64,000 nucleotides of DNA, taken from NCBI RefSeq assembly GCF_002904335.1, contig NZ_PPHF01000074.1, forward strand, positions 620,001-684,000, read 5' to 3'. The DNA is from Amycolatopsis sp. CA-126428. Its GTDB lineage: Bacteria > Actinomycetota > Actinomycetes > Mycobacteriales > Pseudonocardiaceae. The translations under genes were made by a program, and so were the position numbers. The notes beneath the pieces are model-generated. The model searched no databases. It worked only from the letters and a program-made list of their open reading frames with translations, and was not told the origin of the DNA. Positions 51,706 to 60,647 of the stretch are shown in pieces (the stretch's first letter is position 1; every line of letters begins with the position of its first letter).

Positions 51706-52740
51706 TCAGAGGTCGAGCGCGCCCGCCGCGTTGTCGTTCCACTGGTCGACACGGCGGATGTACTCGTACAGCGCCCGGCTGCCGCGCACCCAGCGGCCCT
51801 GGTCGGCGATCGCCAGGTCGTCGGCTCCGGCGCGACGCGCCTCGGTGGCGAACCCGGACCGCAGGGAGTGCCCGGTCACCGGGTACGGCAGGCCCGCCCG
51901 GACCCCGGCCCGGGTGAGGATCTGGTTGACGCCGGTCGTGGTCAGCGCGGGCTCGCCGACGTTGCCGTGCCGGTCGACGCGGCGGAACGCCGGCCCTTCG
52001 GCGATCCCCGCGCCCGACCGCCACGCGTGCCACGCCCGCACCGGGTCGGTGTCGGGGCTCGCGCGTCGCGGGACGACCATGTCGCCGGTGCTCTTGCCGT
52101 GCCGGACCGTCACCGCCAGGCCCCGGTTGTCGACCGGCTGCACGTCGGTGACCAGCAGGTTCGCCAGGTCGGAGCAGCGCGCGGCGATCGGGAAGCCGAT
52201 CAGCAGCATCGCCCGGTCGCGGGCGCCGGCCAGGGTGTCCGGGCACGCTCGGGACATTGCCCGCAGGTCGGCGAGGGTGACCATGGTGGCCTTGCCGCGG
52301 CCGCGCTGGACGCCTTCCCGGGCGAGGCGCTGCCGGTACCCCTTCAACGCCCGCCACGCCGCGCGGCTCGCTTCCGGATCGACGACGACCTGGTGGTGCC
52401 GCAGCCCGGCCAGCGCCCCGGTGAGCCGCCGTTCGATCGTCGACGGTGCCGCCGGGGCGGCCCGTTCGGGCACCTCGGGCACGGCTCGTTCGCCGGGCCG
52501 CAGCGTACGTCCCCGTTCCAGCCACACGACGAACCCGGTCAGCGCCCCGATCGACGCCGACAGCGGCGGGATCCCGGCTTCGGCGGTGTAGTCCTGCCAC
52601 ACCTGCCAGTCCTGGGCGTAGGCCTTGAGCGTGTTCGGCGGCCGCTGCTCGTCGACGTGCCGGGCGGCCGCGGCGTCCAGCAGCGCCAGCCGCTCCTGCG
52701 GGCCGAGCGCGGCGTCGATCACCGGTTCCAGGTCGGGCAC
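51706..52740 (-). CDS. Tyrosine recombinase/integrase
   Basis: 344 residues. The SAM-like N-domain includes HVDEQRPPNTLKAYAQDWQVW; the catalytic core carries the first Arg in PIAARCSDLANLL, the Lys in VRHGKSTG, His-x-x-Arg in TGHSLRSGF, a Trp in GRWVRGS and the nucleophile Tyr in ALYEYIRRVD, a complete set. It resembles stand-alone actinomycete integrases. No excisionase, tRNA or flanking direct repeat was found, so it may be a lone relic or a recombinase with a chromosomal role. GTG 52740 start. Confidence 0.9.
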   Translation of the reverse strand: MPDLEPVIDAALGPQERLALLDAAAARHVDEQRPPNTLKAYAQDWQVWQDYTAEAGIPPLSASIGALTGFVVWLERGRTLRPGERAVPEVPERAAPAAPSTIERRLTGALAGLRHHQVVVDPEASRAAWRALKGYRQRLAREGVQRGRGKATMVTLADLRAMSRACPDTLAGARDRAMLLIGFPIAARCSDLANLLVTDVQPVDNRGLAVTVRHGKSTGDMVVPRRASPDTDPVRAWHAWRSGAGIAEGPAFRRVDRHGNVGEPALTTTGVNQILTRAGVRAGLPYPVTGHSLRSGFATEARRAGADDLAIADQGRWVRGSRALYEYIRRVDQWNDNAAGALDL

Positions 52741-52749
52741 GCGCCGAGG

Positions 52750-53544
52750 TTACGGGATGTCGATCTCCGCGGGCAGGAACCGGGCCAGAGCGTCGGCCAC
52801 CGCGTCGGGACGTTCCAGCGTCTGGATGTGCGGCGCGCCGCCGACGACCTCGAACTTCGCGCCCCCGCCGCCGATCCGGCCGGCAATGGCGGCCATCCCG
52901 TCGACCGGGATCGACGCGTCCGCCTCGCCGGCGAGCGCCAGCGCCGGTGCGGGGAAGTCGCGAAGGCGTTCGTAGACGTCCAAACCGCCGTACCCGCGCC
53001 AGATCGACGCCCACGTCCGCGGATCGAACGACGCCAGGCACTCGCGGGCGTACCGCACGCCGCCGGTGCCGGCGGCCAGGGCGCCGGGGCTGAACCAGCG
53101 TTCCAGCGTCGGCTCGATCAGCGGGGTCATCCCGGCGGTCTCGGCGAGCCGCGCGCGCTCCTCGAAGGCTTCGGGCGCCGGCTGGTCGGGCGCGGCCAGC
53201 ACGGTCAGCGACGCGAAGCGGCCGGGCGCGGCCACGGCGGCGGTCTGCGCGATCGCCCCGCCCAGGGACAACCCGGCGACGTGGGCGGTGTCCAGCTCGA
53301 GCGCGTCCAGCACGGCCAGCAGATCGGCGGCGGTGGCCGTCATCGTGAACGGCAGCGGGGCACCGGCGGCGGAACCGTGGCCCCGGACGTCGTAGGCGAA
53401 CACGCGCCGGCCTTCGGCGAGGCGGTCGAGCACCGGGTCCCACATCCGCCGGTCCAGGCCGAGGGAGTGGACGAGCACCACGGCGGGTCCGCGGGTGCCG
53501 CGGGCGGTCACCGTCGTCTCGTGGTCGGAGGCGGCGATCTTCAT
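52750..53544 (-). CDS. Alpha/beta hydrolase (3-oxoadipate enol-lactonase-like)
   Basis: 264 residues. The oxyanion region is VLVHSLGLDRRMWDP, the nucleophile elbow GLSLGGAIAQ, the acid probably in LAGEADASIPVD and the His in GGAPHIQTLERP. The pattern is that of PcaD-like lactonases, but no catechol pathway genes accompany it. It lies 9 bp upstream of the integrase gene on the same strand and diverges from the YciI/sigma operon. Confidence 0.85.
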   Translation of the reverse strand: MKIAASDHETTVTARGTRGPAVVLVHSLGLDRRMWDPVLDRLAEGRRVFAYDVRGHGSAAGAPLPFTMTATAADLLAVLDALELDTAHVAGLSLGGAIAQTAAVAAPGRFASLTVLAAPDQPAPEAFEERARLAETAGMTPLIEPTLERWFSPGALAAGTGGVRYARECLASFDPRTWASIWRGYGGLDVYERLRDFPAPALALAGEADASIPVDGMAAIAGRIGGGGAKFEVVGGAPHIQTLERPDAVADALARFLPAEIDIP

Positions 53545-53591
53545 GCCTTGATCTTCTCAGCGGCGTCCAGGGAAAATCCCGGCCGGAACAC

Positions 53592-53618
53592 TGTCGATCC
53601 GCCCCCGGCGCGTTCGTC
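53592..53618 (+). promoter_or_regulatory. Candidate ECF42-type promoter
   Basis: TGTCGA at 53592-53597, a 17-bp spacer, then CGTC at 53615-53618, 34 bp before the YciI-like start. As I recall the published ECF42 consensus (TGTCGA at -35, CG[A/T]C at -10), both boxes match. This would make the downstream sigma factor autoregulated. Confidence 0.6.
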
Positions 53619-53652
53619 TGAGCGGTGACGGCACGACCTCGAGGAGGACGAC

Positions 53653-53997
53653 GTGAAACAGTACCTGCTCAGCATCTACCAGCCCGACGGCCCGGCCCCG
53701 CCGCCGGAGGTGCTCGACGGCATCGCCGATAAGCTCGACACCCTCAACGCCGACCTCAAAGCCGCCGGGGCCTGGGTGTTCGCCGGCGGGCTGCACCCGC
53801 CGTCGACCGCGACCGTGCTGCGGGCCGCCGACGGCGGCACCCTGGTCACCGACGGCCCCTACGCCGAGGGCAAGGAGCACCTCGGCGGGTTCACGATCAT
53901 CACCGCGCCCGACCTCGACGCCGCCCTCGCCTGGGGCGGCCGGCTCGCCGACGCCGTCGCCCCGCTGCCGGTCGAGGTGCGGCCGTTCCGCGGATGA
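53653..53997 (+). CDS. YciI/DGPF-type small protein
   Basis: 114 residues of ferredoxin-like fold: KQYLLSIYQPDG, AWVFAGGLHPPSTATVL and VTDGPYAEGKEHLGGF, the last being the DGPF motif (here DGPY). Small proteins of this family are systematically encoded with ECF42 sigma factors; their biochemical role is unknown. GTG 53653 follows GAGGAGGA. The stop overlaps the sigma gene (ATGA). Confidence 0.88.
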   Translation: MKQYLLSIYQPDGPAPPPEVLDGIADKLDTLNADLKAAGAWVFAGGLHPPSTATVLRAADGGTLVTDGPYAEGKEHLGGFTIITAPDLDAALAWGGRLADAVAPLPVEVRPFRG

Positions 53998-55220
53998 GCG
54001 TCGAGGCGGTCTTCGCCGCCGAGTACGGCCGGGCGGTGTCGGTCCTCGTGCGGGTCTTCGGCGACATCGACATCGCCGAGGAAGCCGTGCAGGACGCGTT
54101 CGCCGAGGCGGTCCGGCGGTGGCCCTCGGCCGGGCCGCCGCCGAGCCCGGCGGGCTGGATCATCACCACCGCCCGCAACCGGGCCATCGACCGCCTGCGC
54201 CGCGAGGCCGCGCGGGCGGACAAACACGCCCAAGCGGCGCTGCTGCAAGCCGATCTTTCGCACGTCACAGCCGAGCCCGTGGAGGAGGACGCCGTGCCCG
54301 ACGAACGGCTCCGGCTGATCTTCACCTGCTGCCACCCCGCGCTGGCCCTTCCGGCGCAGGTCGCGCTGACGCTGCGGCTGCTCGGCGGCCTGACCACCAC
54401 GGAGATCGCGGCCGCCTTCCTGGTCGCCGAGCCGACCATGGCGCAGCGGATCGTCCGGGCGAAGAACAAGATCCGCGACGCCGGCATCCCGTACCGCGTC
54501 CCGCGCGACGCCGACCTGCCCGCGCGGCTGGCCGCGGTGCTCGGCGTGCTGTACCTGATCTTCAACGAGGGCTACACGGCCGGCGCGGGGGAGGACCTGG
54601 TCCGCGACGACCTGTGCCGCGAGGCGATCCGGCTCACCCGGGTCCTGGCCGGGCTGATGCCCGACGAGCCCGAGGTGCAGGGCTTGCTGGCGCTGATGCT
54701 GCTCATCCAGTCGCGACGCGCCGCCCGCACCACGTCCGAGGGTGCGCTGGTGCTGCTGGCCGAGCAGGACCGGGCCCTCTGGGACGCGGACCTGATCGCC
54801 GAAGGGCAGGACATCGTCCGCCGCTGCCTGCGCCGCAACCAGCCGGGCCCGTACCAGATCCAGGCGGCGATCCAGGCGGTCCACAGTGACGCGCCCACGG
54901 ACTGGTCGCAGGTCAAGGCGCTCTACGACCAGCTGCTGGCCGCGATGCCGACGCCGGTGGTGGCGCTCAACCGGGCGGTCGCGGTCGCCGAGGTCGACGG
55001 CCCGGGCGCGGCGCTGGCCCTCGTCGAGGACCTCGGCCTCGACCGGTTCCCGCTGTTCCACGCGATCCGCGCGGACCTGCTGGCGCGCCTGGACCGGCGC
55101 GGCGAGGCGGCCGCGGCGTACACGACGGCGATCGAGCTCACCGGCAACCGCGCCGAGCGGGATCTGCTGCGCGGAAAACTGGCCGCCTGCGGTCAGAACG
55201 CGCCGGGCGAGAGGGCGTAG
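53994..55220 (+). CDS. ECF sigma factor with C-terminal TPR extension (ECF42 group)
   Basis: 408 residues, twice the length of a simple ECF sigma. Region 2: IAEEAVQDAFAEAVRRWP, then GWIITTARNRAIDRLRRE. Region 4: LRLLGGLTTTEIAAAFLVAE, then TMAQRIVRAKNKIRDAGIPY. From about residue 185 a long helical extension (LYLIFNEGYTAG, LMLLIQSRRAARTT, PYQIQAAIQAVHSDAP, VVALNRAVAVAEVDG) forms the TPR-like domain that defines ECF42. No anti-sigma gene is nearby, consistent with control by the extension. Coupled to the DGPF gene. Its last 28 bp overlap the convergent KAP gene. Confidence 0.92.
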   Translation: MSVEAVFAAEYGRAVSVLVRVFGDIDIAEEAVQDAFAEAVRRWPSAGPPPSPAGWIITTARNRAIDRLRREAARADKHAQAALLQADLSHVTAEPVEEDAVPDERLRLIFTCCHPALALPAQVALTLRLLGGLTTTEIAAAFLVAEPTMAQRIVRAKNKIRDAGIPYRVPRDADLPARLAAVLGVLYLIFNEGYTAGAGEDLVRDDLCREAIRLTRVLAGLMPDEPEVQGLLALMLLIQSRRAARTTSEGALVLLAEQDRALWDADLIAEGQDIVRRCLRRNQPGPYQIQAAIQAVHSDAPTDWSQVKALYDQLLAAMPTPVVALNRAVAVAEVDGPGAALALVEDLGLDRFPLFHAIRADLLARLDRRGEAAAAYTTAIELTGNRAERDLLRGKLAACGQNAPGERA

Positions 55221-57916
55221 GAGAACCGGCGGACGCGCGGGACCCAGGTCTGGAAGACGCGGAGGTCGGGCAGCGTGATCGACGGCGCGAGTTCGGTCAG
55301 GCTGCGGTGCAGGTGCGCCCAGTGTGCGACCTCGCCGGCGGGAATCGGGCCGACGGCCTGGCTCCGCCACGGCGCGTCGCCCTCCACCGGCTGCAGGTCC
55401 GCCACGAAGTCGGTCCACGGCGTCTGCGGCGCCCGGCGCAGCAGCGCGTCGGCGAACCGGCCGAACAGGCGCCCGTGCGCGGTGCACGTCCCGAGCAGCA
55501 CGACCACGGCTTCGAACTCGCCGTCGAGGAAGGCGGACGCCTCCGAGAGGTCCCGCGTCGCGCGCAGCATCCGGTAGAGGTTGATCAGGCGCTTCGCGTC
55601 CCGGGGCGTGTCGACCAGCTGGTCCAAGCGCGCGAGCAGAGCGATCTCCGGCTCGGTCAGGGGACGCGGTTTCGCGGGCGGCTCGGCCGGATCCAGCTGC
55701 GCGGCCACCTGCGAGCCGGGCTCCACGGGCAGGTCGGTGACCGGGCGGTCCCAGGTGGCCGCCGGTGCCGGTGCCGGTTCCACCACCGGGATCGGCGTGG
55801 GAGCCGGGGGTTCGACCATCCCGTCCAGCAGCTGCCGGAGACTGCCGGCGGGCATCCGGGGCAGGACCAGCGGGATGTTGAGGATCTTCTCCAGGTAGTC
55901 CTCGGGTGTCACGTGCCACCCGTCGCCCCGCAGGACGGGGTCCGCTTCGATCAGCCGGTCGTAGTGCGAGCTCAGCGACCGCAGCAGCCAGCGCGGATCC
56001 ACGCCGACGACCACCACGAACAGGTCGAACGCCAGCAGCAGGTGCACCGCCTGCAGCACGTCGACGACCTGGCGGGGACTGCAGCGGTCGAGGTCGTCGA
56101 TGTAGAGCACGATCCGGTCCAGCGGCCGGTTCCCGTCGTCGCCATCGGTGGTCATCAGCGCGACAAGCTTCTCGAAGTCCTTGCGGATGGTGGAGATGAG
56201 GCCCAGGTTGCCCTGGTAGTCGTCGGTGCGGGAGCGTTCGGCGAGGAAGGCGTACAGCCGCCGTCCCGGCGTCAGCTCGGTGAGCTGCCGGCCCAGCTCG
56301 CCGATCCGGGCGACGACCTCTTCCAGCTGCCGTTCGGCGATCTGCTGCTCGGCGTCGGCCTGCCGCAGGGCGGCGACCTCCCGGCGTGCGACGTCGTCGA
56401 GGCCGGTCTGCAGGTCTTCCGCGAGGGTTCGCAGCCGCCGCAGCCCGCCGCGCGCGGCCCGCACCAGCGTGAGCCCGGCGGTGGTGAGGGCGCCGGCCAC
56501 CGCACCGACGCCGATCAGCCAGCTGCGGACGTCCGGGACGAACGCCGTGAGACCCGCCCCGGCCAGCAGCACGATCCCCGCGGCGACGAGGGCGGTCCGG
56601 CCCCGGCGGTAGCGCGAGATCCGGCTCAGCTCTCCGGTTTCCTCCCGGGTTTCCCGCAGTTCACCGGCCAGCAGCCGGCCTTGCTCGGCCACGTCGCCGA
56701 CGCCGAGCTTCCGCCACACGTCGGCGCACTGCTCCCGGAACGCCGGTGACTTCCCCAGCGCCCGGACCAGGTCGAGGGCCCGCGTCCGGCGGCTGTGGCG
56801 GGCTTCGCCGATCTTGCGCTTGAGGGCGGCGGCCTCGGCCTGGGCGCGCTCGGTCACCGCGGTCAGCTGTTTGCGCTGCTCGAGTTCGCCGGCGAGCCGG
56901 TCGCGCAGCCGGGCGCCTTCGCGCAGCCGGGCCTAGTGCTCGACGTCGGGCTCGCCCGGCTGCCGGACGGGTTCGGCGAGCTGGCGGAAGATCTCGTCGC
57001 CGAGGCTGGCCCACAGGTTGGCGTCGGCGTAGTGCCAGGCGTTGAACCCGACCTGCGCGATCTTCCGGCACTGGCCGGGGGCGCCCTCCAGCTCCTTGAC
57101 CTGGCCGCGCAGCAGGCCCATGAAGAAGCTCTTCCCGGCGCCCCACTCGCCGAACACCCCGATCGACAGCGGCAACGGCGTGTCCTTCGCGGCGATCACC
57201 GTGGCCAGCATGGAGACGTAGGGCTTGACGCCGAGGTGGTCGCGCGTCAGCGGGATGCATTCGTTGGGGTCGACGAGGTCCTTCGTCAGGCCGCCGGCGA
57301 GCTGGTCGGGGGAGAATCCGGCGACGGTGGCGTGCCGGGGGATCTGGGCGCCCTTCCACTGCTCGGCGATGATGCTCGCCTGGTCTTCCCGGCGGGAGAA
57401 GAAGATCACCCGCGATACCGCCGTGTGCGCGGCGAGCGCCCCGTCGATCAAGGCGTCGGCCGCGACCTGCGGGGCCATCCCCAGCTGCCCGGTGGCGAAC
57501 AGCGGCAGGGCGATGGACCTGGCCCCGGCCCGGGCCGCGGCGATGATCGCGGTCATCGCGGCCATGGCGACCGCCGTCTCGGTCGGCGCCTTGCGCTGGT
57601 CGGAGGCGTGCGGCGTCGCCAGCAGGACCCAGCGCAGCTGGAGTTCACCGCTCTGCCCCTCCAGGGAGAGCACGCCCGGCGCGTCGGGCTCGACCTTGCC
57701 GAGGGGGATCGAGGCCCAGTCCGCGTCGGGGAACTCCTGCACCACGGCTTCGGCGACTTGCCCCAGCGTCGCGCCGACGGAGACGACCAGGGCGTCCACC
57801 GGCAGCGCCCAGGGCCGGTGGGTCAGCGCGACGCTGTAGGTGACGCCGTCGATGGTCCGTAGCTGAGTCATCACCGGGGGGTCCTGAGAGGGGTGCACAG
57901 TTCCAGACTCGCCCAT
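55193..57916 (-). pseudogene. Macro domain-KAP P-loop NTPase, interrupted by one in-frame amber codon
   Basis: Read through, this is a 907-codon protein. It comprises an N-terminal macro-like domain (about 15-190: DALVVSVGATLG, IALPLFATGQLGMAPQVAAD), KAP Walker A GVFGEWGAGKSFF with QVGFNAWHYADANLW, a helical region with two membrane helices (LVAAGIVLLAGAGLTAF, WLIGVGAVAGALTTAGLTLV), and KAP Walker B RIVLYIDDLDRCSPRQVVDV. TAG at 56935-56933 (codon 328) stops it between Walker A and Walker B. The next 25 codons and the 555-codon frame beyond (restarting at GTG 56857) stay open in the same frame with no drift. The start ATG 57916 follows GGGGGA; ATG 57988 is an alternative. It may be a very young pseudogene, a sequencing error, or expressed by readthrough. 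KAP NTPases occur in phage-exclusion and membrane-associated systems. Confidence 0.8.
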
Positions 57917-57988
57917 CCGTCCCCCGTCGTTACTCCCGGGGCTCCGCGGCTGTTCTGAGTTTCGATATGTGACCTTATCCAAACTCAT

Positions 57989-58063
57989 ACCCGGGCTGAC
58001 TAATCTTCTGATTTTGAACAGCTCTTCCTAGTTCTAATCAGAAGCTGTTGTAGAGTTCTGATC
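57989..58063. promoter_or_regulatory. AT-rich divergent promoter with interlocked inverted repeats
   Basis: CTTCTGATT (58005-58013) pairs with AATCAGAAG (58036-58044), and AACAGCT (58017-58023) pairs with AGCTGTT (58043-58049), so the two repeats interlock. TTCTGAT recurs at 58056. The base composition is far more AT-rich than the flanks. It probably holds both promoters and an operator of the divergent Macro-KAP and coiled-coil genes. Confidence 0.5.
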
Positions 58064-59131
58064 ATGACGGAAGACGCAGGTCAGGTGCGCGTGTGCGAGT
58101 ACCGGAGGTGTGGGGCCGCGCTGCCGCCCGCGGTGGGCCGGGGCAGCCGCGCGCGGTTCTGCCAGGACGGCAAAACCTGGGGGCGGCGCAACCTCAGCTG
58201 CCGTGACGCCGAGGCGGTGCTGTCGGACGCCGAGTCGCTGCGGGAGAGCGACACGGAGCTGGACGACACGGCCGTCACGGCGCTGGCCGGTCAGGTCGAC
58301 CGGGTGCTCGACCCGGCTCGCGGGCTTGTCGAGACGCTCACGACGCTGCGCCACCAGCTCGAGGCGACGACGGCGACCGCGCTGGCCGAACGGGATGCGG
58401 CCGTGGGCGAGGCCGACGAGCACCGTCTGCACCGGGGCCGCGCGGAGGCCGAAGCCGCCCAGGCGCGGGAAACGGCCGAGACGGCCGTCGCCGCGGCTAC
58501 CGCGGCGGAGAAAGACCGGGCGGTCGCGCTGCGGGAGCGGGACGAGGAGCTTGCCGCCCGGCGAGCCGCGGTCCAGGAGCAGCAGCGGGCCGAAGGACAG
58601 CTGGCCGCGGTGCGGGACGAACTCGCCCGCGTCGCCGATCGGGCCGATGCCTCCGCGGCGCTGGCCGGCGAACGGGCCGCGGTGATCGCCACGCTGACCG
58701 CCGAACTGGCCGCCGCCCGGACGGCACTGGAGGAGGAGCGCGGCCGCGGTCAGGTCGCCGTGGCGCGGGCGGAGGCGGCCGAAACCCGCGCCGAGGCCGT
58801 CCGGGACCGGTTCGACGCCGCCCGCGAAGAACACGCCCGGGCCGTCGCGGCCCAGGAAGCCGCGCTCGACCGGGCCCGCGCCGAGACCGAGCGCCTGCGG
58901 GCCGGCTTCGACCAGCGGCTGGCCGAACTGCAGGCGGCGCACGAACAGACGGTCCGGTCGATGCGCGAAACCACGACGAACCTCGGCGCCGAGTTGCGGG
59001 CCACGCTGAGCCGGACGGATACCGCCGAACGGGAACTGGCCGGGGTGCTCGCGATCTTGCGTGATCTCCCCGACCCACCCGAGATACTTAAGCAGTTACT
59101 TGACCGATTGGAACCGCCGGAGTTAACTTAA
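58064..59131 (+). CDS. Coiled-coil protein with N-terminal Cys cluster
   Basis: 355 residues. Cys 11, 16, 33 and 46 in CEYRRCGAALPP, ARFCQDG and NLSCRDA form a probable zinc-binding head. Residues 75-320 are a nearly uninterrupted coiled-coil of Ala, Glu, Arg and Leu heptads (ERDAAVGEADEHRLHRGRAE, LAAVRDELARVADRADASAAL). The C-terminal 30 residues (LAILRDLPDPPEILKQLLDRL) form a short capping helix pair. The layout resembles KfrA-like plasmid DNA-binding coiled-coils or scaffold proteins; no family is certain. Divergent from the Macro-KAP gene with a shared promoter region. The stop lies 4 bp before the ArsR start. Confidence 0.7.
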   Translation: MTEDAGQVRVCEYRRCGAALPPAVGRGSRARFCQDGKTWGRRNLSCRDAEAVLSDAESLRESDTELDDTAVTALAGQVDRVLDPARGLVETLTTLRHQLEATTATALAERDAAVGEADEHRLHRGRAEAEAAQARETAETAVAAATAAEKDRAVALRERDEELAARRAAVQEQQRAEGQLAAVRDELARVADRADASAALAGERAAVIATLTAELAAARTALEEERGRGQVAVARAEAAETRAEAVRDRFDAAREEHARAVAAQEAALDRARAETERLRAGFDQRLAELQAAHEQTVRSMRETTTNLGAELRATLSRTDTAERELAGVLAILRDLPDPPEILKQLLDRLEPPELT

Positions 59132-59143
59132 GTACATGCTTAA
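59128..59143 (+). promoter_or_regulatory. Candidate ArsR operator over the ArsR start codon
   Basis: TTAAG-N6-CTTAA (59128-59132/59139-59143) covers the coiled-coil gene stop and the ArsR ATG. A related ACTTAAG sequence occurs about 40 bp upstream at 59085. The AT-rich motif is exceptional in this genome. Confidence 0.45.
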
Positions 59144-59483
59144 CCATGAGGAGGCGCTCGACCTGGTGTTCCGCGCTCTGGGTGACCGGACGCGGCGCAC
59201 CTTGGTGGAACGGCTCGTGCGCGGTCCGGCGTCGGTCAGCGAGCTGGCCGAGCCGCTGACCATGTCGCTCGCCGCCGTCGTGCAGCACCTGCAGGTGCTC
59301 GAGACCGCCGGGATCGTGCGGTCGGAGAAGGTCGGCCGCGTCCGCACCTGCCGGATCGAACCGGAGGCGCTGCGGGCGGCCGAGCACTGGCTGGGCCACC
59401 AGCGCACCGCGTGGGAGAGCAAGCTCGACCGGCTCGGCGACTTCCTCACCGGCCCGGAGACCACGGAAGGGAACCCGTCATGA
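59136..59483 (+). CDS. ArsR family transcriptional regulator
   Basis: 115-residue winged helix: LVFRALGDRTRRTLVERLVR, HTH SVSELAEPLTMSLAAVVQHLQVLE, wing KVGRVRTCRIEPEAL. It lacks a metal-site CxC motif; this PadR/SdpR-like ArsR type pairs with SRPBCC proteins, and one follows in an ATGA overlap. It may be co-transcribed with the coiled-coil gene 4 bp upstream, but the operator at its start points to its own control. Confidence 0.9.
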   Translation: MLNHEEALDLVFRALGDRTRRTLVERLVRGPASVSELAEPLTMSLAAVVQHLQVLETAGIVRSEKVGRVRTCRIEPEALRAAEHWLGHQRTAWESKLDRLGDFLTGPETTEGNPS

Positions 59484-59914
59484 CCGTCCTGCACAACACG
59501 TTCAGCCTCGAACGCACCTACCCGGTGTCTCCGGAGCGGGTGTTCGCCGCCTGGGCGGATCCGGTGGCGAAGCAACGCTGGTTCGTCTCCGCGGGTGCGC
59601 ACGAACTGGACTTCCGCGTCGGCGGCCGGGAAACCATCGAGGGCCGGACCCCCGGCGGCGGCCCGCTGCACTTCGCCGCGACCTACCACGACATCGTGCC
59701 CCAGCGGCGGATCGTCTTCACCGGCACGCTCACCGGCGACGGCTCGCTCGCGACCGTCTCGACCACGACGGTGGAGCTGTTCCAGGAAGGTGACGGCACC
59801 CGGCTGGTGCTCACCGAGCAGGACACCTTCCTCGACGGCGCCGAGCAGCCGGAGTGGCGGGAGCAGGGCACGAGCGACTGGCTGGCGAAGCTGGGCAAGG
59901 AACTGGAGTCGTAA
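59480..59914 (+). CDS. SRPBCC domain protein (AHSA1 type)
   Basis: 144 residues: FSLERTYPVSPERVFAAWADPVAKQRWF, DFRVGGRETIEGRTPGGG, LVLTEQDTFLDGAEQPEWREQG. The GREXXEG and WREQG features are typical of the AHSA1-like proteins encoded with ArsR regulators. The second ArsR-SRPBCC pair in this window. The stop lies 4 bp before the convergent SDR stop. Confidence 0.9.
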   Translation: MTVLHNTFSLERTYPVSPERVFAAWADPVAKQRWFVSAGAHELDFRVGGRETIEGRTPGGGPLHFAATYHDIVPQRRIVFTGTLTGDGSLATVSTTTVELFQEGDGTRLVLTEQDTFLDGAEQPEWREQGTSDWLAKLGKELES

Positions 59915-59918
59915 CGGC

Positions 59919-60647
59919 TCACTCCGCCGCGAGCGACACCTCGGGGGCCGCGACGACGGCCGCGGGCTGTCCGGCTTGGACCGTCCACACCTGTCCGGTG
60001 GCGGGGCCGGCGAGCACGGTTTCGATCGCGGCGGCAACGGCTTCGGGGTCGGCCAGGCGCAGGCCGTGGTCTCGTAAGGCCTGCCGGTACGGGGCGAGGG
60101 CGGGGGTGTCGACCAGCCCCGGGCACAGCGCGTTGACCCGGATCCCGTCGGCGGCCAGCGCCGGGGCGGCCGACCGGGTCAGGCCGACCAGCGCGTGCTT
60201 GCTGGTCGCGTAGAACAGGTCCGGTGATCCGCTCAGCCCGGCGATGCTGGCGATGACGGCGATGGATCCGTGTCCTTGCCGCCGCAGCGGGGGCAGGCAG
60301 GCGTGCAGGCCGTAGACCACGCCGTCGAGGTTGGTGCGCAAGGTGTCGCGATAGCGCTTCACGGTGAAGTCGTGCAGGCCGCAGCGGCCGGGGACGGCGG
60401 CGTTGAGCACGACGTTGTCGAGCCGGCCGAAGGCTTCGACGGTGGCGGTCACCGCGCGGGTGTTGTCCGCCGGTTCGCCGACGTCCACGGGGACGAAGAG
60501 GCCGCCGACCTCGGCGGCGACCGCCTCTCCCGCGGCCGTGTCGCGGTCGGCGATCACGACGCGGCCGCCGGCGAGGTGGAACCGGTGGGCGGTCGCCGCG
60601 CCGATCCCGCTCGCGCCGCCGGTGATCAGCGTGACCGCGCCGGTCAC
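59919..60647 (-). CDS. Short-chain dehydrogenase/reductase (SDR)
   Basis: 242 residues, classical SDR: cofactor loop TGGASGIG (residues 9-16), NNVVLNAAVPG-type NAG region (VVLNAAVPG), catalytic Ser in IASIAGLSG, and YATSK with Tyr and Lys. ADRD after strand 2 suggests NAD preference. GTG 60647 overlaps the VC0807 gene stop. Last gene of a TetR-VC0807-SDR operon. Confidence 0.92.
   Translation of the reverse strand: MTGAVTLITGGASGIGAATAHRFHLAGGRVVIADRDTAAGEAVAAEVGGLFVPVDVGEPADNTRAVTATVEAFGRLDNVVLNAAVPGRCGLHDFTVKRYRDTLRTNLDGVVYGLHACLPPLRRQGHGSIAVIASIAGLSGSPDLFYATSKHALVGLTRSAAPALAADGIRVNALCPGLVDTPALAPYRQALRDHGLRLADPEAVAAAIETVLAGPATGQVWTVQAGQPAAVVAAPEVSLAAE

Noticed and set aside
51706..53544. 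Integrative element around the tyrosine recombinase
   Set aside because: No tRNA, no excisionase or replication gene, and no flanking direct repeats were recognised, so only the recombinase itself is annotated.
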